From: Blasia pusilla
Taxonomy: Eukaryota > Marchantiophyta > Marchantiopsida > Blasiales
DNA: 64,000 nucleotides
Assembly: GCA_050084515.1 (NCBI GenBank)
Contig: CM114274.1
Span: 35,278,001-35,342,000, forward strand
Direction: 5' to 3'
The stretch's first letter is position 1. Each line of letters starts with the position of its first letter. Shown here piece by piece: positions 1-12,120 of this stretch. The position numbers and the translations under genes were made by a program. The notes beneath the pieces were generated by a model. The model saw only the letters and a list, made by a program, of their open reading frames with translations. It had not been told where the DNA came from and searched no databases.

Positions 1-1331
1 GATTCAATAACATGTGCAGGTCTAGAACTGAGCTTAAGTGATCTATCTTTTGTTGCACTAAGGGCCAATGAGATTGACTTGTAGACTTGAAAAGGCACTG
101 TGCCGGATTGATGAATGTTGGTAGGAGAAGGTTGATCATGATCTTGAACCATAGTAGAGCAGGTAGTGTCATTGGATGCATGAATTACTAGTAACAGTTG
201 CCTTGAATCACATCTCCCCCTCTTTGGCATCGCTCTGATTCTATTTTGTGTGGCCTGCATCACATCTAGAAGAAGAAAAACATCAAAGATCATGGTGACA
301 GAGAACTCAATCTCAGTAAAGTAAAGTCGTAATGGAGGTTATAACATCTAGTTGAATCATATGACAACATATAACCTAAGGTGAAATGAAATATGAAAAT
401 GCATGTGAAAATAGAATTCAAGTAAAGATTACAGCAGAATGTTCCCCAAGTATTTAGAAATGAAATAGTAGAACGTACAGTAGTGCCTAATAGAAGAGCT
501 ACGTGCAAGATATATCTTACTAGACAGAATGGTAGCGTTACACTATTGCTTGATCCTTATGTGATGAACGCATCAGAAAAAGTGGAATATAGGTGACCAA
601 AAGCTACACAATTGTAGGAGTATGGATGTGCTCAAAAATTTAGCTTATGTGCACTAATGAAGAGCAAAATTATGGTTGAAATCACTAAATGGTCCATATT
701 TGCTAGGCAATGAATCACATTTACTAGGCAATGGTCCACATTCGCTAGGCAATGGACTAGTGAATTTCTGATTGTTCAGGGTTATCCACATTGATAAGCA
801 ATGGTTCAAAATTTAGAAGCTGGCTATTATCTTGGGCTAGTTTCATCCTTTCAATCAGATGGCTCGCTTTTATTGATGAGAGGTCCAACAACATGTGATG
901 CCTTAGCACACGGAGTTGATCTAGCCTAATGCCTCCTGAAACTATGTTGAAGAGGCATGCTGCATCCTTCCCAATTAGAGTAGTCATCTTAAAATCCACA
1001 TTCTTGAATTTCCAGGCCTCCTTCTGAATTCCCAAAGACAATGGTAACTGTTAGTAAATGGACATGGCTTACGCATTTCCAAATAGATATGGAGCAATTT
1101 AGCTAAGTCTTCAATGAGCAGGAAAGAGGTGCCTGATGTTGGTGCATTTTTGCTGATACGTTGGAATTTGGAATTCCAGATTTGGCCTTGGTTAATGAGT
1201 GTCTAGATTTTCTTGCCAATTGCTCCATTTTCCCAGAAAGCTGGGATGTACCATCCCTAGGTTATCTATATACTTAATTTGATTCTCACTTGGGAAAATG
1301 AAGCAGGGCTTGTACTCTTTGGGCCCTATCA
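1..1331 (-). other. Non-genic stretch; possible 3' end of a Copia-type LTR element
   Basis: On the minus strand near 205-240 there is a polypurine run (AAAGAGGGGGAGATG) followed directly by TG. This is the usual form of the polypurine tract and 3' LTR start of plant Ty1/Copia elements, so positions below about 215 may be a minus-strand 3' LTR cut off by the window edge. No second LTR or gag-pol reading frame is visible to confirm it. A 94-codon minus-strand reading frame at 757-1041 resembles nothing I recognise. The rest holds nothing I can assign. Confidence 0.3.
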
Positions 1332-1955
1332 TGGTAGATGAGGCATAGGGCGAGATAGTATCGAGGCCTTGGAGGGGTCTTGTACTTCCCTATTTTGAGA
1401 GGTCATATGTCAGCTGCTCTTAGGAGATGACCTACGAGTATAGGTCACCCTTCCTTTTATGAGGAGGGGAAACCTTGGAGAGGTTGACCTTCCTAGCCAT
1501 GTATGGCTCCACTTGGACCTATAGGGTCATGAGTTAGTTGGTAGTTGGTCCCATGAGGGGACCACATGTGTAGTTGTTAAGGAGCTAGCATGTGTGTACT
1601 ACAGGTTGGTAGTGACCTGCTACGAGGGTGGTGACCTCTGTTTACATGCCACCCATAGAGGTGCCCGAGGGGTTATGCCTCGGATGAGGCTCATTTGGAG
1701 CTCATATCTTTAGGATTGCAGACCCTTGTTGTGATCCGTGAAATAGTGCCGCTTGTTTGTATTGAGCCTGGATTGTCTCTTGAAGAGAGGGCTAGGAGAG
1801 ATTGATAAGGAAGACAACATATTTTGGGAATCCTTGTGTATAATTTCTCTTGCTGTTACACCGGTGTGAATCTGAATCATGAGTATGGCTGTTTGGATGA
1901 AGCACGGTTTATTGCAGATTTCAAAAGATTTTAGAGTGCATATTTAACTTTATAT
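1332..1955 (+). repeat. 5' long terminal repeat of the Ty3 element
   Basis: This segment matches 12981-13587 over its whole length, from TGGTAGATGAGGCATAGG to the run ending AACTTTATAT, with scattered substitutions and small indels. The repeat starts with TG; the end is not a clean CA, so the last bases are uncertain. A third, minus-strand partial copy lies at 41990-42483. Together these show an LTR family with at least two insertions in the window. Confidence 0.8.
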
Positions 1956-4662
1956 CATAAGGAGATGCACATTGGTTCCCAAAAGAAGAGAAATTAGGAC
2001 TCAAATTGTGGTGTGGAGCATAATTGCGGTGTTGTGGGGTTTGCAAGAATTGCAAGCTAGTGTATCCTGACCATGCGGGAGGATATGGGGCAGAACAATT
2101 GTTGAAATCAAAGTGAGATATTCAGAATTGAGAAATCTGTGCAATGCGACAGATTTGACCGGATTTTAAGAGGGGGAGGCTTCTCAATCATGTTGGAGTT
2201 GCTCAAGAGTGGAGAAATTAAGGATCAGATTGTAGGGACGGGATTCTTGAGATAATTTTGGTGAGGAAATCAGTGTCAATTGTGACCTGATTGAGTGGGG
2301 GTAAGCTAGCAAGTGTGTGGGCACTTTGTTGCTGATTTTGAATGAGGTGTGCTTGATTCTGGACCAAAATCAGATGAATGTTGGGTAGGAGGAAAATCAA
2401 GCAAGAAGCGAATGAAAAGAAGTCATAATTGTTTTCGATTGTGCAAGATTTTATGAGATCTGAATTCGCCATTGGAAAGATCATGAAAATTTGAGTCGAA
2501 CAGTAAAAATGGGACGAGAAACGGAGTTCATTTGAGAAAGATTTGAAAAGATTCCCCATAGTCACGTAGATTCCCTGAGATGAGTGGATCACCGATGTGG
2601 AAGGGCGGGAGAGCAACGCATGAGGTGTCGTGCAAGGCATAAGAATTTAAGTTTTGATAGCCCTTGTTTGGAAAGTGAGAAGGAGTGAAGAGGAGGAGAG
2701 CTCTTCATTCAATCAGAACTGAAGTTTTGATTTCTCTTGTTGGTGAACGTGGTTTAGGCAAGGAAGAGGTTATGTGGTCAACTTTCTCTCAATCAGAGGT
2801 TGGAAAAGTTTTGGGTGCCGCTAGTGTGGAGGAACTACCGCCACTAGTTTGGAGCCGTTACTAGAGTATAGCTAGGACTGCTAGCCACCAAGTTAGTTGA
2901 GGGAGGCATGAGAACTTAAGTTCAGATTTAGGAGAGCCCTCCCAAGAGGCAGTTCGAAGCAGAGCGGCGAAGAGGGAATCGGAACTGAAGTTTTGATTTA
3001 GTAGCAAGGGATGAGTCATCTGAAGTGCCTGGCATGGTGCATCAAGGGTGACAAGGAGTTGCAAAAGGGATTTGGAACTCAAGTTCCATTTTGAGCACGG
3101 TTGAGCCGAGGCGTGGTTCAAGTGCATGGTGGTCATCTCGACAGCGTAGCAGAGATTGGCGCGGCGGGAGTAATAAGGAAGCAAGGAGGATTTGGAACTC
3201 AAGTTCCAATTCTATCTCAGTTGGAGAACAATGGAGCGTCTCAACTGCAGTTGACTACTATGGCGTGGCATAGTGCGGCAGCATAGGGGAGTGAAGTGAG
3301 GAGGAAATTGGAACTACACTTCCAATTCTGCTCTTCAATTGTGGGTCTTCTCTATGGAGAGGTGGAGAGGATAGGAAGGAGGCAATTGTAACTCTAGTTC
3401 CCATTCTGCTCCTTAGTTGTGTTGAGTTCTCTCTACAACAAGGTGGAGAGGATAGTGAAGGCAATCAGAACTCAAGTGTTGATCCCCTTTGGCGCGACCC
3501 AAGGAGTGAGGTCGATGAGATATTCTGCAGCACGGCGTTTAGAGGAAGGAGAGAAGAATCGGAACTCAAGTTCCCATTCCGCGGATTCTCAAGAGGGGCG
3601 CGGCTCTTCTTCAAGTGCGGCAAGAGGAAGGAGGAAGAATCAGAAATGTGGTTCCTATTCCGCGGCTTGTTCAAGTGGGCGCGGCTTCTTCTCTCAGGTG
3701 CAGCGTGGCGCGACGTGTGAAGCAGAGAGGGAGGAGTGAGCAATTGGAACTTCAGTTCCAATTCTGTCATTCTTTTGTGAAGTTAGGAAGGAAGGAGTGA
3801 GCCAAGACCTTCCGGAATTGAAGTTCCAATTTGGCACTCTTTCAAGTGAAGGATTTTCAGACGTCCAAGTTTCAGGCAAGTTGGCAAAGCGACGCAGCAA
3901 TTGGAACCCAAGTTCCCATTGGGATCAGTCCGTCACTCTTTTCTATCCTGAGGTAGTCTCTTTTGGTGTGGGCAAGAATCAGAACTCAAGTTCCCATACC
4001 CACCTTAGTCTCATACGGATCTAGTGTTTGTAGCGCGGCCCGAATCGGAACTGAAGTTCCCATTCACATGTCAATTTGGCACAGCGAAGCGTGGCGGAGA
4101 AGTGAGCGGGAGGTGAGGTGGGTAAATCACAGGTATTCTAGGCGTTTAGAGGCTTCGATACAATAGAGGTGTCAAAGGTGCGAGTGGGCGTGAGAGGCAT
4201 GAGAGGCGCAAGGCGCCAACTTGCTGGCGGGCGTGAGGACTTGGCAAGCTGATCCAGATCCAATTCACCCATCCCACTTCTATTCCTCCAGAGTGTGCTT
4301 AACTAGAGAGTTATTTTGCATGTTGTGTTACCAACACATCCACAAGGAGGTGATGGCTAGCTATTGCACACATGGGAATTTACTCACTTACCTTGATTTT
4401 TACGGAGATGTTTGAAGGGTGATTTTTGGGTGACACACATTGTGGATTAGTGCGTTGGTGAGTGCACGACACTACCGCCACTATTGTAGAGAACTTGGTG
4501 GGATGGATGTATACCACAATAGTCAGGATTGACTTAGTGTGAGGGCTATTTTCCGAGTGTTGATCTCAAGTGAGATAAGTGGGGGCGTGTCCATAGTATG
4601 GGCATTGTCTAGTGCAAAGCTAGTGGCTCGGGAGTGAGTCATAGTAGTTTGCAAGTTTCACC
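1956..4662 (+). repeat. Ty3 5' leader with an array of GGAACT-N-AAGTTCC near-palindromes
   Basis: This 2.7-kb leader lies between the 5' LTR and gag and has no convincing reading frame. From about 2,700 to 4,060 a short near-palindrome, GGAACT, one base, AAGTTCC, usually flanked by ATT and AAT, recurs about every 70-120 bp. Clear copies are at 3074-3087, 3194-3207, near 3559, 3744, 3902, 3979 and 4047-4060; diverged ones lie near 2714, 2912, 2982, 3309, 3387, 3465, 3638 and 3816. The sequence between copies is GAG-rich and only loosely repeated. The many short reading frames here are translations of this repeat, not genes. Confidence 0.75.
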
Positions 4663-6054
4663 ATGGCGCATTCACATAGTATTGGGGAGAGTGGTAGTGG
4701 TAGACGTGGCGGAGGATTTACATGGAGTGGGGCTAGGTATCGAGGGTTTCCACACGAGGAACCACCTCAACCGCCAGTTATAGTTACTCCACACGTGACA
4801 TCAGCGGATTCTGAGTTACCTGAGAGGCCACGTAGTGTCGCGAGTGTCGCCACACCGTTGTTGTGGGACATGGATGATCGCGATACGTATGGGTCCACAA
4901 GGGGACCCCGACGGCTCTCAAGCATGGTGGGAACCATCGAGTTGGATGATTTTATGGAGGAGTTTGATAGTTGGTGTGATACTCAGAGGATGCGGAACGA
5001 GCAGAGATTTGGCCTCTTTATGGCGTGGAAGGGACTTTTTCAACATCTAGAGGGCCCTCCCATGGATGATTATCATGAGTTTTGGATTCTCCATGAGAAA
5101 GAGATCAAGGCGAGGAGACTATTTTGGTCTCCAGGATATGTGTCCTGCACAGGGCATGCGATGTATGATGTGGCGGCCATAGTAGCACCCAGTAACTGCA
5201 CGAAGGAGACACTTGGAGGAGTTTTTGACCCGAGTCTTACGAGTGTGACCAGCCACGTACCAGCCGCGTTCAACCTGTTGGTTGAGTTCTTTTGAAAGTT
5301 GGGGAGGAACTATTAGGGGAAAAGAATCGACAAGCTGGAGTTGATTCATGAGTTTTTACGGAGAGCCAGAGAGAGTCTTCGAGAGGCCTATGCACGGCTC
5401 CGACAATTGATTATAGTGACTCAATGTGTGACAAAGGCGCAAGCTGTTCAGTTTTGGTATGCGATGCTAGACCGCGAGTTGCAAAAGAGGGTGCGAGATG
5501 CTACTATCTTACATGTTGGTTTGCCTACTCTCAAGTCTGTATTTTTGTTGGCGAAGCGCATTGAGCTCAATTTACTTGAGGAGAGAGTTTTGACAACATG
5601 CGCATCATCTTTGAGGGAGATGACATGAGTGACAATGTCTCCATCAGTGCCGCATTGCTCTACTCAAGATAGAGTCATGGGACCGAGAGCTACGGGAGGA
5701 TACCGCGAGCCAGGACCATGACCAGTTCAGCCATATGATGGGCATCAAGGCTTGGGTATTTCTTGTTGGATGTGTGGAGGATCACATCACGAGCGAGATT
5801 GTAGAAAGTAGATTGGAGTGCAGGCAACACCGTCAGCTGTAAATGAGGCGGCCCAGGGGAGGCGACCCTTACCTCACTGTGATCATTGCAAAAGATATGG
5901 GCACACACATGAGATATGTTTTGAGTTCCACCCCGAGCTGCGCCTAGAGGGAGGTCAAGGACCTAGAGGTGGCAGAGGACGAGGTGTAGGAGGTCAAGGA
6001 TGTGATGGAGGCAGAACCTCACCACCTGCGAGATCGAGTGCAACACTTGCATGA
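4663..6054 (+). pseudogene. Ty3 gag pseudogene (capsid region plus two zinc knuckles)
   Basis: Gag packages the element RNA. The first open part (4663-5295) starts with a Gly/Ser-rich stretch containing GGFTWSGARYRG, a block shared with the minus-strand gag at 46.6-48.0 kb. After a break, 5341-5628 encodes the capsid-like block RESLREAYARLRQLI, also shared with that copy. Two zinc knuckles follow: a diverged one near 5767 (CWMCGGSHHERDC, spacing off by one) and a canonical CX2CX4HX4C one (CDHCKRYGHTHEIC) from about 5878. At least two stops or frameshifts separate these pieces, so it is not a functional gene. The Arg/Gly-rich tail after the second knuckle is typical of nucleocapsid. Confidence 0.8.
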
Positions 6055-6863
6055 GAGGCAACTTTGGTGAGGATTGCTCAGTTAAAGCAACCCCTTCAAG
6101 CTATGACCGCCCAACGGGCATCTACATCAGGTGCAGGGGGCGCGTCGACTTCTGGATTGGCTCAAGCCAAGGATATGGCGGGAAATATAGGAGATATGGG
6201 ATTTTTATTCAACACTGCATTGGTGGATGCACATGCAGTGGTTATGAGAGGCGCGGCGAGATCTTATGAGCCACGAGGATCCGATGTGGAGTGGGATCCC
6301 TAGAGGCGAGAAGCTGGCAAATAGGCTAGACTTCCCCAATCATTTATATTGTCAGAGGCTCTTTGGACCCCATCGATGGTCCTTAGATGGCCTTTGATGA
6401 GTGTTGTTGTCGTAGATGCCGATGCAATTAGAGGAGCGGGTGAGGCAAGTACATCTACCAGGCCTATGCACCATTTGACACAACCTAGTACTGACACGTT
6501 ATGAGAGATGGCGACGACTTTGTGTAGCGTCCCACTATTTACGGCCAGAGATTTGTTGACATATGGAGGTCGACTAGATGAGGTTTCCCCGTTGGCGGTG
6601 ACCCTCTGTGAGAGCGATGAGTTTGGTTCTTCTAGTGTTGAGACTCGCATAGGAGATGTGGCAGAGGTACCCTTGGAGTAAGTGCTCAGAACGAGGGCCA
6701 CAGAGAGTTGGCATGCAACAGCGGCTAGAGTGGCGGAGTTGCCAGCTAGACTAGCGATAGAGCGTGCAGCAGTCTCACCAGGATTTGTTGTCTTGGATAA
6801 CTAAGATGGAGTTTTCTGTTGGTTGGTCCATCCGAAGTTGTGTGTCGACCGCAGAGAGTGCTA

Positions 6864-7219
6864 CTTGATTCTCAAACACAACCCCTTATGTTGGGGAGGC
6901 GGCATGTGTAGCGATGGGATTGCGGAAGTGTGAGATCACTCCATGTCCATTCCAGATCCAGACTTCACTGGGAGAAACATCCCCGACATAGTTCATGACT
7001 TGTGATGACATATCAATGAGGATTCGGCCCGATCATCCTCTTGATAGTGCGATGGTGCGGACAAGAGCGGTTGTGACACCAGATGAGTCTTATAATGTTT
7101 TGGTAGGGGCTACCGTATTGTATCCTCTAGGGTTCACAATTTACTTTTGGGAGAAGGCAACCTCCTATAGACCAGGTTGGCATTCATGTGAGGGACGAGC
7201 CAATCAGCTACCCGTGTAG
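6864..7219 (+). pseudogene. Ty3 retropepsin (aspartic protease) remnant
   Basis: Near 6864 the reading frame gives LDSQTQPLMLG, matching the retropepsin active-site block normally read as D-S/T-G followed by AQPLMLG; the glycine after Asp-Ser is replaced by Gln here. Downstream, CEITPCPFQIQTSLG and then RAVVTPDESYNVLVGATVLY and RPGWHSCEGR follow. They line up residue for residue with the second Ty3 copy at 62.27-62.6 kb (EHCPFRIQTSLGG, DAESYDVLVGRAVLYP, RPGWQSGDGR). A frame break separates the two halves. The region between gag and here (6055-6863) is degenerate coding sequence. Confidence 0.7.
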
Positions 7220-7525
7220 TATGCAGGGAGACTTGATGGTTCACTCCGAGGGCCAACCACAACATTTTCTGCTTATTGTGGCACATTATGTCGGCCTGGG
7301 GATTTATTGGAGGGGAATGCCATTGCAAAGGATATTCCTTTAGAGGATAGTCCTGAGGAGTGGCATGCGATGTCGAGCGTAGCTACATCTGTTGGCGACA
7401 CTTCTTTAGCTTTGTGGGGGACGAGCATCGATTTGCAAAGGAGAGCAAGCGAGCTTGTGAGGTAGGCGTGGAGCCCAGCCTATGCTCTAGAGCAAGACGA
7501 GACAGAGTTACCATGTGCTCTAGGA

Positions 7526-8455
7526 GTGGAGACGTTGACACCCTTGGACACCACATCGATTGTGTGGCAGTATCTCGAGGAGGGTGTACGTATACTAGAT
7601 CTCTTTGGAGGGATTAATACAATATTGGTTGTAGTGTTGCAGGCCAGAGTACAAGTACAAAAATACTTGTATGTGGAGAAGGATGAGATTGCACGTAGAG
7701 TCTTATTACATCATGTGTCGAGACTAGTCTAGCAGTATCCTCAGTTTTTGCCAATGTCTACAGTGAGGGGATTATCATCATGTATTGCCGGCCAACATTT
7801 CATTGTTGGGGGCGATAGATCTGGATAGGGTTGGTTTGATAAACTTGGTGGTGGCAGGGTGGCCATGTCAAGGTCATTCTTTGGCAGGTCAGGGACTTGG
7901 TTTGCAAGACCCGAGGTCGATCATGTTTTGGGAGATGTTGCGAGTTCTTCAAAACTTGCAGACTACCCAAAGATGTTCTCCAACTTACATTTTGGAGAAC
8001 GTCTCATTGTTAGATGATTTTGAGCCCGAGTGATGGCGATGGATCGTGGATAGGACAATGATGTTGATAAACTTGAGTGTTGGATCCTTTTACCATCCAA
8101 GTTGCTAAGGCGGGCTTATGATGGAGTCCAGAGACCATCACTACTTACGGTGGATGCAAATCTCAGGTTGTTACTCGTGATGATGTACCACCGGGTACAA
8201 TTGCAAAGATTTCCTCGTTGGTGAGTTTTCCTTCATCTCATGATTTTTTCCAGGGAGGACAAGGCATGATATGGGATGAGCCGGCAGGTACACTGGTGGA
8301 GCCCATCACGGACGAGCGAGAGCAAGCTATGGGGTTCTCTACAGGTATGACGGCGATGCCTATGATGGCAAAGGCATCCCATAGATAGGTATTGGGTCAG
8401 GCTATGGACATGAATTGTCTTACTTGGATGTTCAGTCTTGGTTTGGCTTAGTAGA
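7526..8455 (+). pseudogene. C5-cytosine DNA methyltransferase domain inside the Ty3 element (copy 1)
   Basis: This family transfers a methyl group from AdoMet to carbon 5 of cytosine in DNA. The motifs appear in order across three frames: motif I ILDLFGGINT (Asp near 7598), motif IV VVAGWPCQGHSLAG (catalytic Cys codon 7866-7868), a D-P-R-S block, motif VI YILENVSLL (Glu near 7995), a motif VIII-like area, then EREQAMGF (about 8313-8340) and VLGQAMDMNCLTW, which match motifs IX-X. Catalytic residues survive, but at least three frame breaks or stops separate them. The domain sits between retropepsin and reverse transcriptase, in the same place as in the copy at 62.6-63.9 kb. I cannot place it confidently in DNMT3/DRM or DNMT1-like groups. 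Confidence 0.8.
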
Positions 8456-8879
8456 GGAGGATGCAAGAGGCGTTTGTGATATTACGTCCACTTTATAGCG
8501 CAATGTTTTGGGACAGTGAGACTTGGTGGGGCGATGGTAATGGAGAGGCATCCATGGACTTCATGGGATATGTCACGAGAGCACAGAGAACGGGAGTTCA
8601 TTTCGCTGATGCAAGACACATAGTGGAGTGCCTAGAGAGTCGATGTATGAGTTGGGAGCGATGTTATTCTTGGTCTAGAGGGAGTTAGCAACCACCATCC
8701 AGGGGTCACAGAGAGACTTGGGAGCCAATGATTGGTCCTAGGTTGATGGAGAGGAGAAGTGTTGCATTTCTTGTGGACTATTTTGCATATAGTATGCATC
8801 ACTTGGGTCTGGTGAAAGTATTCAGATCGTTGGATAGTGATACTCCCATCTTGACGATGTGATTTGACATGGAGCAGCC

Positions 8880-9400
8880 TTGATTGAGGAGTTGAGACTT
8901 GGCGACGCAGGACTAGTGGAGAGATCGCTTGGAGAGTATGCATCCGCCAGAGTTATGTCGGGGAAGAAGGACATCCATGGCCAATGGACCGATAGGCGGA
9001 TGGGGATTACCAACCTATCAATCAACATACAAAGGCTGATTGCATTTATGAGGAGATCTTTGATCGGTGGGGCATGCAAGGATGCTATCATCATTGCCCA
9101 TCCGAGTGGAGGACAAGGAGAAGACATGATTTTGGGGATAGCGGGAAGGATTTTTTTTTGTACATGGCGGTTCTTACCATTTGGGTTGAAAAATGCCCTT
9201 GCAAGTTTTCAGCGAGTTATGGATAGGATTTTGGCTGGTTTGGGAGATTTTACATTGATGACATTATGCCACCATTGAGGAGCATGAGAGACATCTAGAG
9301 GAGGTGTTTTGATGATTGCAATTGGCTAAAGTTACATCAAGGCAAGTGGTTCTTCCATGACTAGATCGAGTACCTTGGACACACCATTTATCTAGGGGTG
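8880..9400 (+). pseudogene. Ty3 reverse transcriptase remnant
   Basis: The open stretch 8880-9278 carries GKKDIHGQWTDRRM, the entry to the RT fingers (usually K-D-G-x-W-R-M-C-x-D-Y-R), and ends with WRFLPFGLKNALASFQRVMD, the Ty3 RT block usually read as P-F-G-L-x-N-A-P-x-x-F-Q. The palm residues between them are scrambled by frame changes, and the Y-D-D box just after (about 9255-9280) is degraded. The order gag, protease, methyltransferase, RT fits the Ty3/Gypsy layout. It is clearly inactive. Confidence 0.75.
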
Positions 9401-9639
9401 TTGGAGCAGACAAAGGTGGAGGCCATAGGCATACCCCGCCCTACAGATGAGTTGAGTTCGAGCTTTCATAGGATTGACGAACTACTACCGATGATATTTT
9501 AATCCCAATTTTGAAGGCACTTGAATTTTTAGTGGTTGTGGGGAGATGATTAGAGGCGAGCATTTTAGGAGCTCAAGGAAAAGTTTCCTCAACATTTTGA
9601 GGAGACTCTATGATGGTTTTTTGGATTGGGACAAGGTTA

Positions 9640-9910
9640 TGAGCGGTGCTCACTTAGAGAGATGATTTGGCATACGCGAGTCACTCAAACAATGGTGGAG
9701 AGGCAAACATAGTTTTGAGGGGGAGTGCTTAGCTATAGTGTGGGAAATGGCCCATTTGAGATGTTATTTTTCGGGAATCCTTTCACCCTCATCACCGATC
9801 ATTTCGGATGGTTGATGGAGTCGACAAGCTTACAGGAAGCTTATGAGATAGTCACTCCTATTGGTTGAGCACGATTTTCAAGTTGTCCATTGTCCAAGGA
9901 ACTAAGATGG
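9640..9910 (+). pseudogene. Ty3 RNase H remnant
   Basis: Across frame shifts the segment reads ECLAIVWEMAH, then GNPFTLITDHFGWLMEST. This is the Ty3 RNase H core (E-x-L-A-x-V-W, F-T-L-x-T-D-H, L-x-W-L-M). The catalytic Glu and Asp positions are recognisable but the frame is broken at least twice. It follows RT and precedes the integrase, as expected. Confidence 0.65.
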
Positions 9911-10199
9911 ACGGGTTGAGTTGTTCAAGAGCGGTGGAATGGTGAGAGTGATAAGGAGATGGTGTTGGGTTGGCATGCATCCGCTATTTGTGTATGTTGG
10001 CTATGAGGTGGCTTTGAGGTATCCACTCTAGGAGGGAGGTTGGGCAGGATGCTAGTGAGGATCGGCGTAAAAATGGAGACATCCCGATGATGAGATTGGA
10101 GTACTTGCCCACCGGGTGTCTTAGCAAGCATGGTGGGTGCATGAATTTGAGCCTGGGAGGGGACGGAAGTGCTTTGATGGGAGGATTTCTTGGGCATCC

Positions 10200-10852
10200 T
10201 TTTTTGCTCATGAGTAGTTAGGACATTTTGGAGTCAAGCGTACATATAGCTTGTTTCAGATTCAGTATTGGTGGCATGGCATGCATATTTATGTTCAACA
10301 ATTTATAGCCAGATTCATTGTATGTGATAGGGTGCGGGCATCACTCAATGCTTCGACACCACACTTGCATCCTAACTGATCATGGGATTAGGGTATCGCT
10401 GGAGTTTAGACTTTGCAAGGCCTTTATACGGGATACCATAGTCGATAGGTGTTGGTACGTCATGGTGGAGCACTTCTCCAAGTGGATTGAGTAGGTAGCG
10501 TTGCCAGATAGGTCGAGCAAGGGAGCGGCTTATGCATTTCTTGATAGAGTATTTAGTCATTTTGGGGCACCTGCAGAGGTGTTGACGGAACAGGGTACTA
10601 AGTTTAGGGGTGACTTTCAGACCTTGTATGATCACGCATTGATAGATCATCGTACGACTTCTCAAGATCATCCGGAGATAGTTGTGGAGACGGTGAAGAG
10701 AGGATTGCGCAAGTATGGACTGTAGAGAGGACACTTGGGATATTGGGACCTACAGTTTTCGTGGTTGACGATGGATTACCGCTTCAGTCGGCAAGCATCC
10801 TTGGCATCATTTTCACCATATTTCTTGCTCTATGGAAGAGAGCCACAATTAC
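10200..10852 (+). pseudogene. Ty3 integrase remnant, N-terminal and catalytic domains
   Basis: Integrase inserts the element cDNA into chromosomes. The start shows the zinc-binding HFGVKRTYSLFQIQYWWHGM and a downstream CXXC near 10320. The catalytic core follows in shifted frames, including PDRSSKGAAYAFLDRVFSHF and a T-E-Q-G-T-K-F-R-G block where the usual second catalytic Asp is replaced. ETVKRGLRKYGL then follows, and QASLASFSPYFLLYGREPQL ends at 10852. There the gene is cut by a foreign insertion; its frame resumes at 12121. Confidence 0.8.
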
Positions 10853-12120
10853 TATAATGTACAAGAGTTTCAATTTTACAATTGTTTATTGAGTTCGATC
10901 CCCAAGAGGATCATTGTTTGATGAAAAGAGAGTTCAAAATTATAATTCTGTTGTAATAGTTATATTTAAATGTGTATGATTTATATTCAATGTCTTATCA
11001 ATATCTTTGGATTTTTCTTAGTACCAAGGTTTCTTTTCTCAATTCTCTCTAGTGGAGTTGATAGCACGCTCAGGTAGATTTTCTCTCGATATCAAGAAAC
11101 CTCACAGAGACCTCAACATGAAAGCTGGCTTCTCCAACTTTCGGAACTCAATCCGTCTCGGCAGGCTACTCTCTGTCAAACAGATTTCCTACAACTCTAT
11201 GTTGATTATTCTATTGATGAGGAAGGTTCGTCTGATTCACTCTTCACTCTACAGACCCAAAAAGAATACTCAGACATAAGCATCGCACATCAGAATGAAG
11301 GAATGAGTGCTTTACTACTCCATCAAGAATGAGAAATCTTCAAAAGTGTATATGAGCTTGAGAGGGTACTACTCCCTTGCTCGAACCATTCCTACAGCAT
11401 GAGGACTTTGTAAGAGAATGATGATGATAGCTACTTCTATGCTTCTTAAATACTCTCTGAAGTAGGAGTGATCCAAAGATTCGAAGCGTTCTTGATGAAG
11501 CTGGTGTCTCTTCAACATTTGTAACTACCTAGATCTATGGTGCTCTTCTCTTTTCCTAAGATCCCTATGAATCCGCAGAACAAAATTATCTTAACTACTT
11601 ATCTGATACAAAGAGTTGCACCTTTTCCTATTCTAACTGTTCTAACTATGTGTCGCTTGAAATCACTGTCAATCTTAGCTTCGCTTCGCTGCTAAGTCTG
11701 GACCTCTTTTGCTTCACTTGAGGACGAAGCTCTTTCTCCTGATCTGAAGACAAAGCGCTCCATTCTTTATTCTTGTTCCAGGTGCTTTGTTCTTTGAGCT
11801 TCGTTATGCTTCGTTATGCATTGTTATGCATCGTTCAGGAGCGAAGCACTTCATAGACAGAGCTTAACAAAGCTTCACAGAGCTTTGTTGCCCTTCCGAA
11901 GCTTCTTGCTGGGTCTTTAGACTTCGTTATTTTATTCTCCTCTCCTCTTAGGCAAATCCTTGTTTCTATCTCTCTGCCTTGTCCTTGGAGCTTCGTGATT
12001 CACTTTAATCTTACTCATTCCTCTCCACAATAATATATAATAATCAAAATCATAATGTATATACAAGTCTTTGTTGAATAAAAAGATGTATTTGTTCAAA
12101 AGTACAAAATTGTGGGTATC
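10853..12120. mobile_element. 1.27-kb unclassified insertion splitting the integrase
   Basis: The integrase reading frame stops after ACAATTAC (10845-10852) and resumes at ACAGTTAC (12121-12128), a 7/8 match that looks like an 8-bp target-site duplication. Joining the flanks restores the local integrase reading frame (PQL before the insert, then P-S-L-I-R-R). The insert has no convincing protein; its ends show no clear terminal inverted repeat or LTR-type TG/CA pair. Its second half (11650-11940) is dense in GCTTCG/GAAGC words. An 8-bp duplication would suit a hAT-type non-autonomous element, but this is only a suggestion. Confidence 0.55.

Noticed and set aside
7526-8455. Methyltransferase as an independent host gene
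   Set aside because: It is flanked on both sides by retroelement coding in the same orientation, and the arrangement recurs in the second copy.
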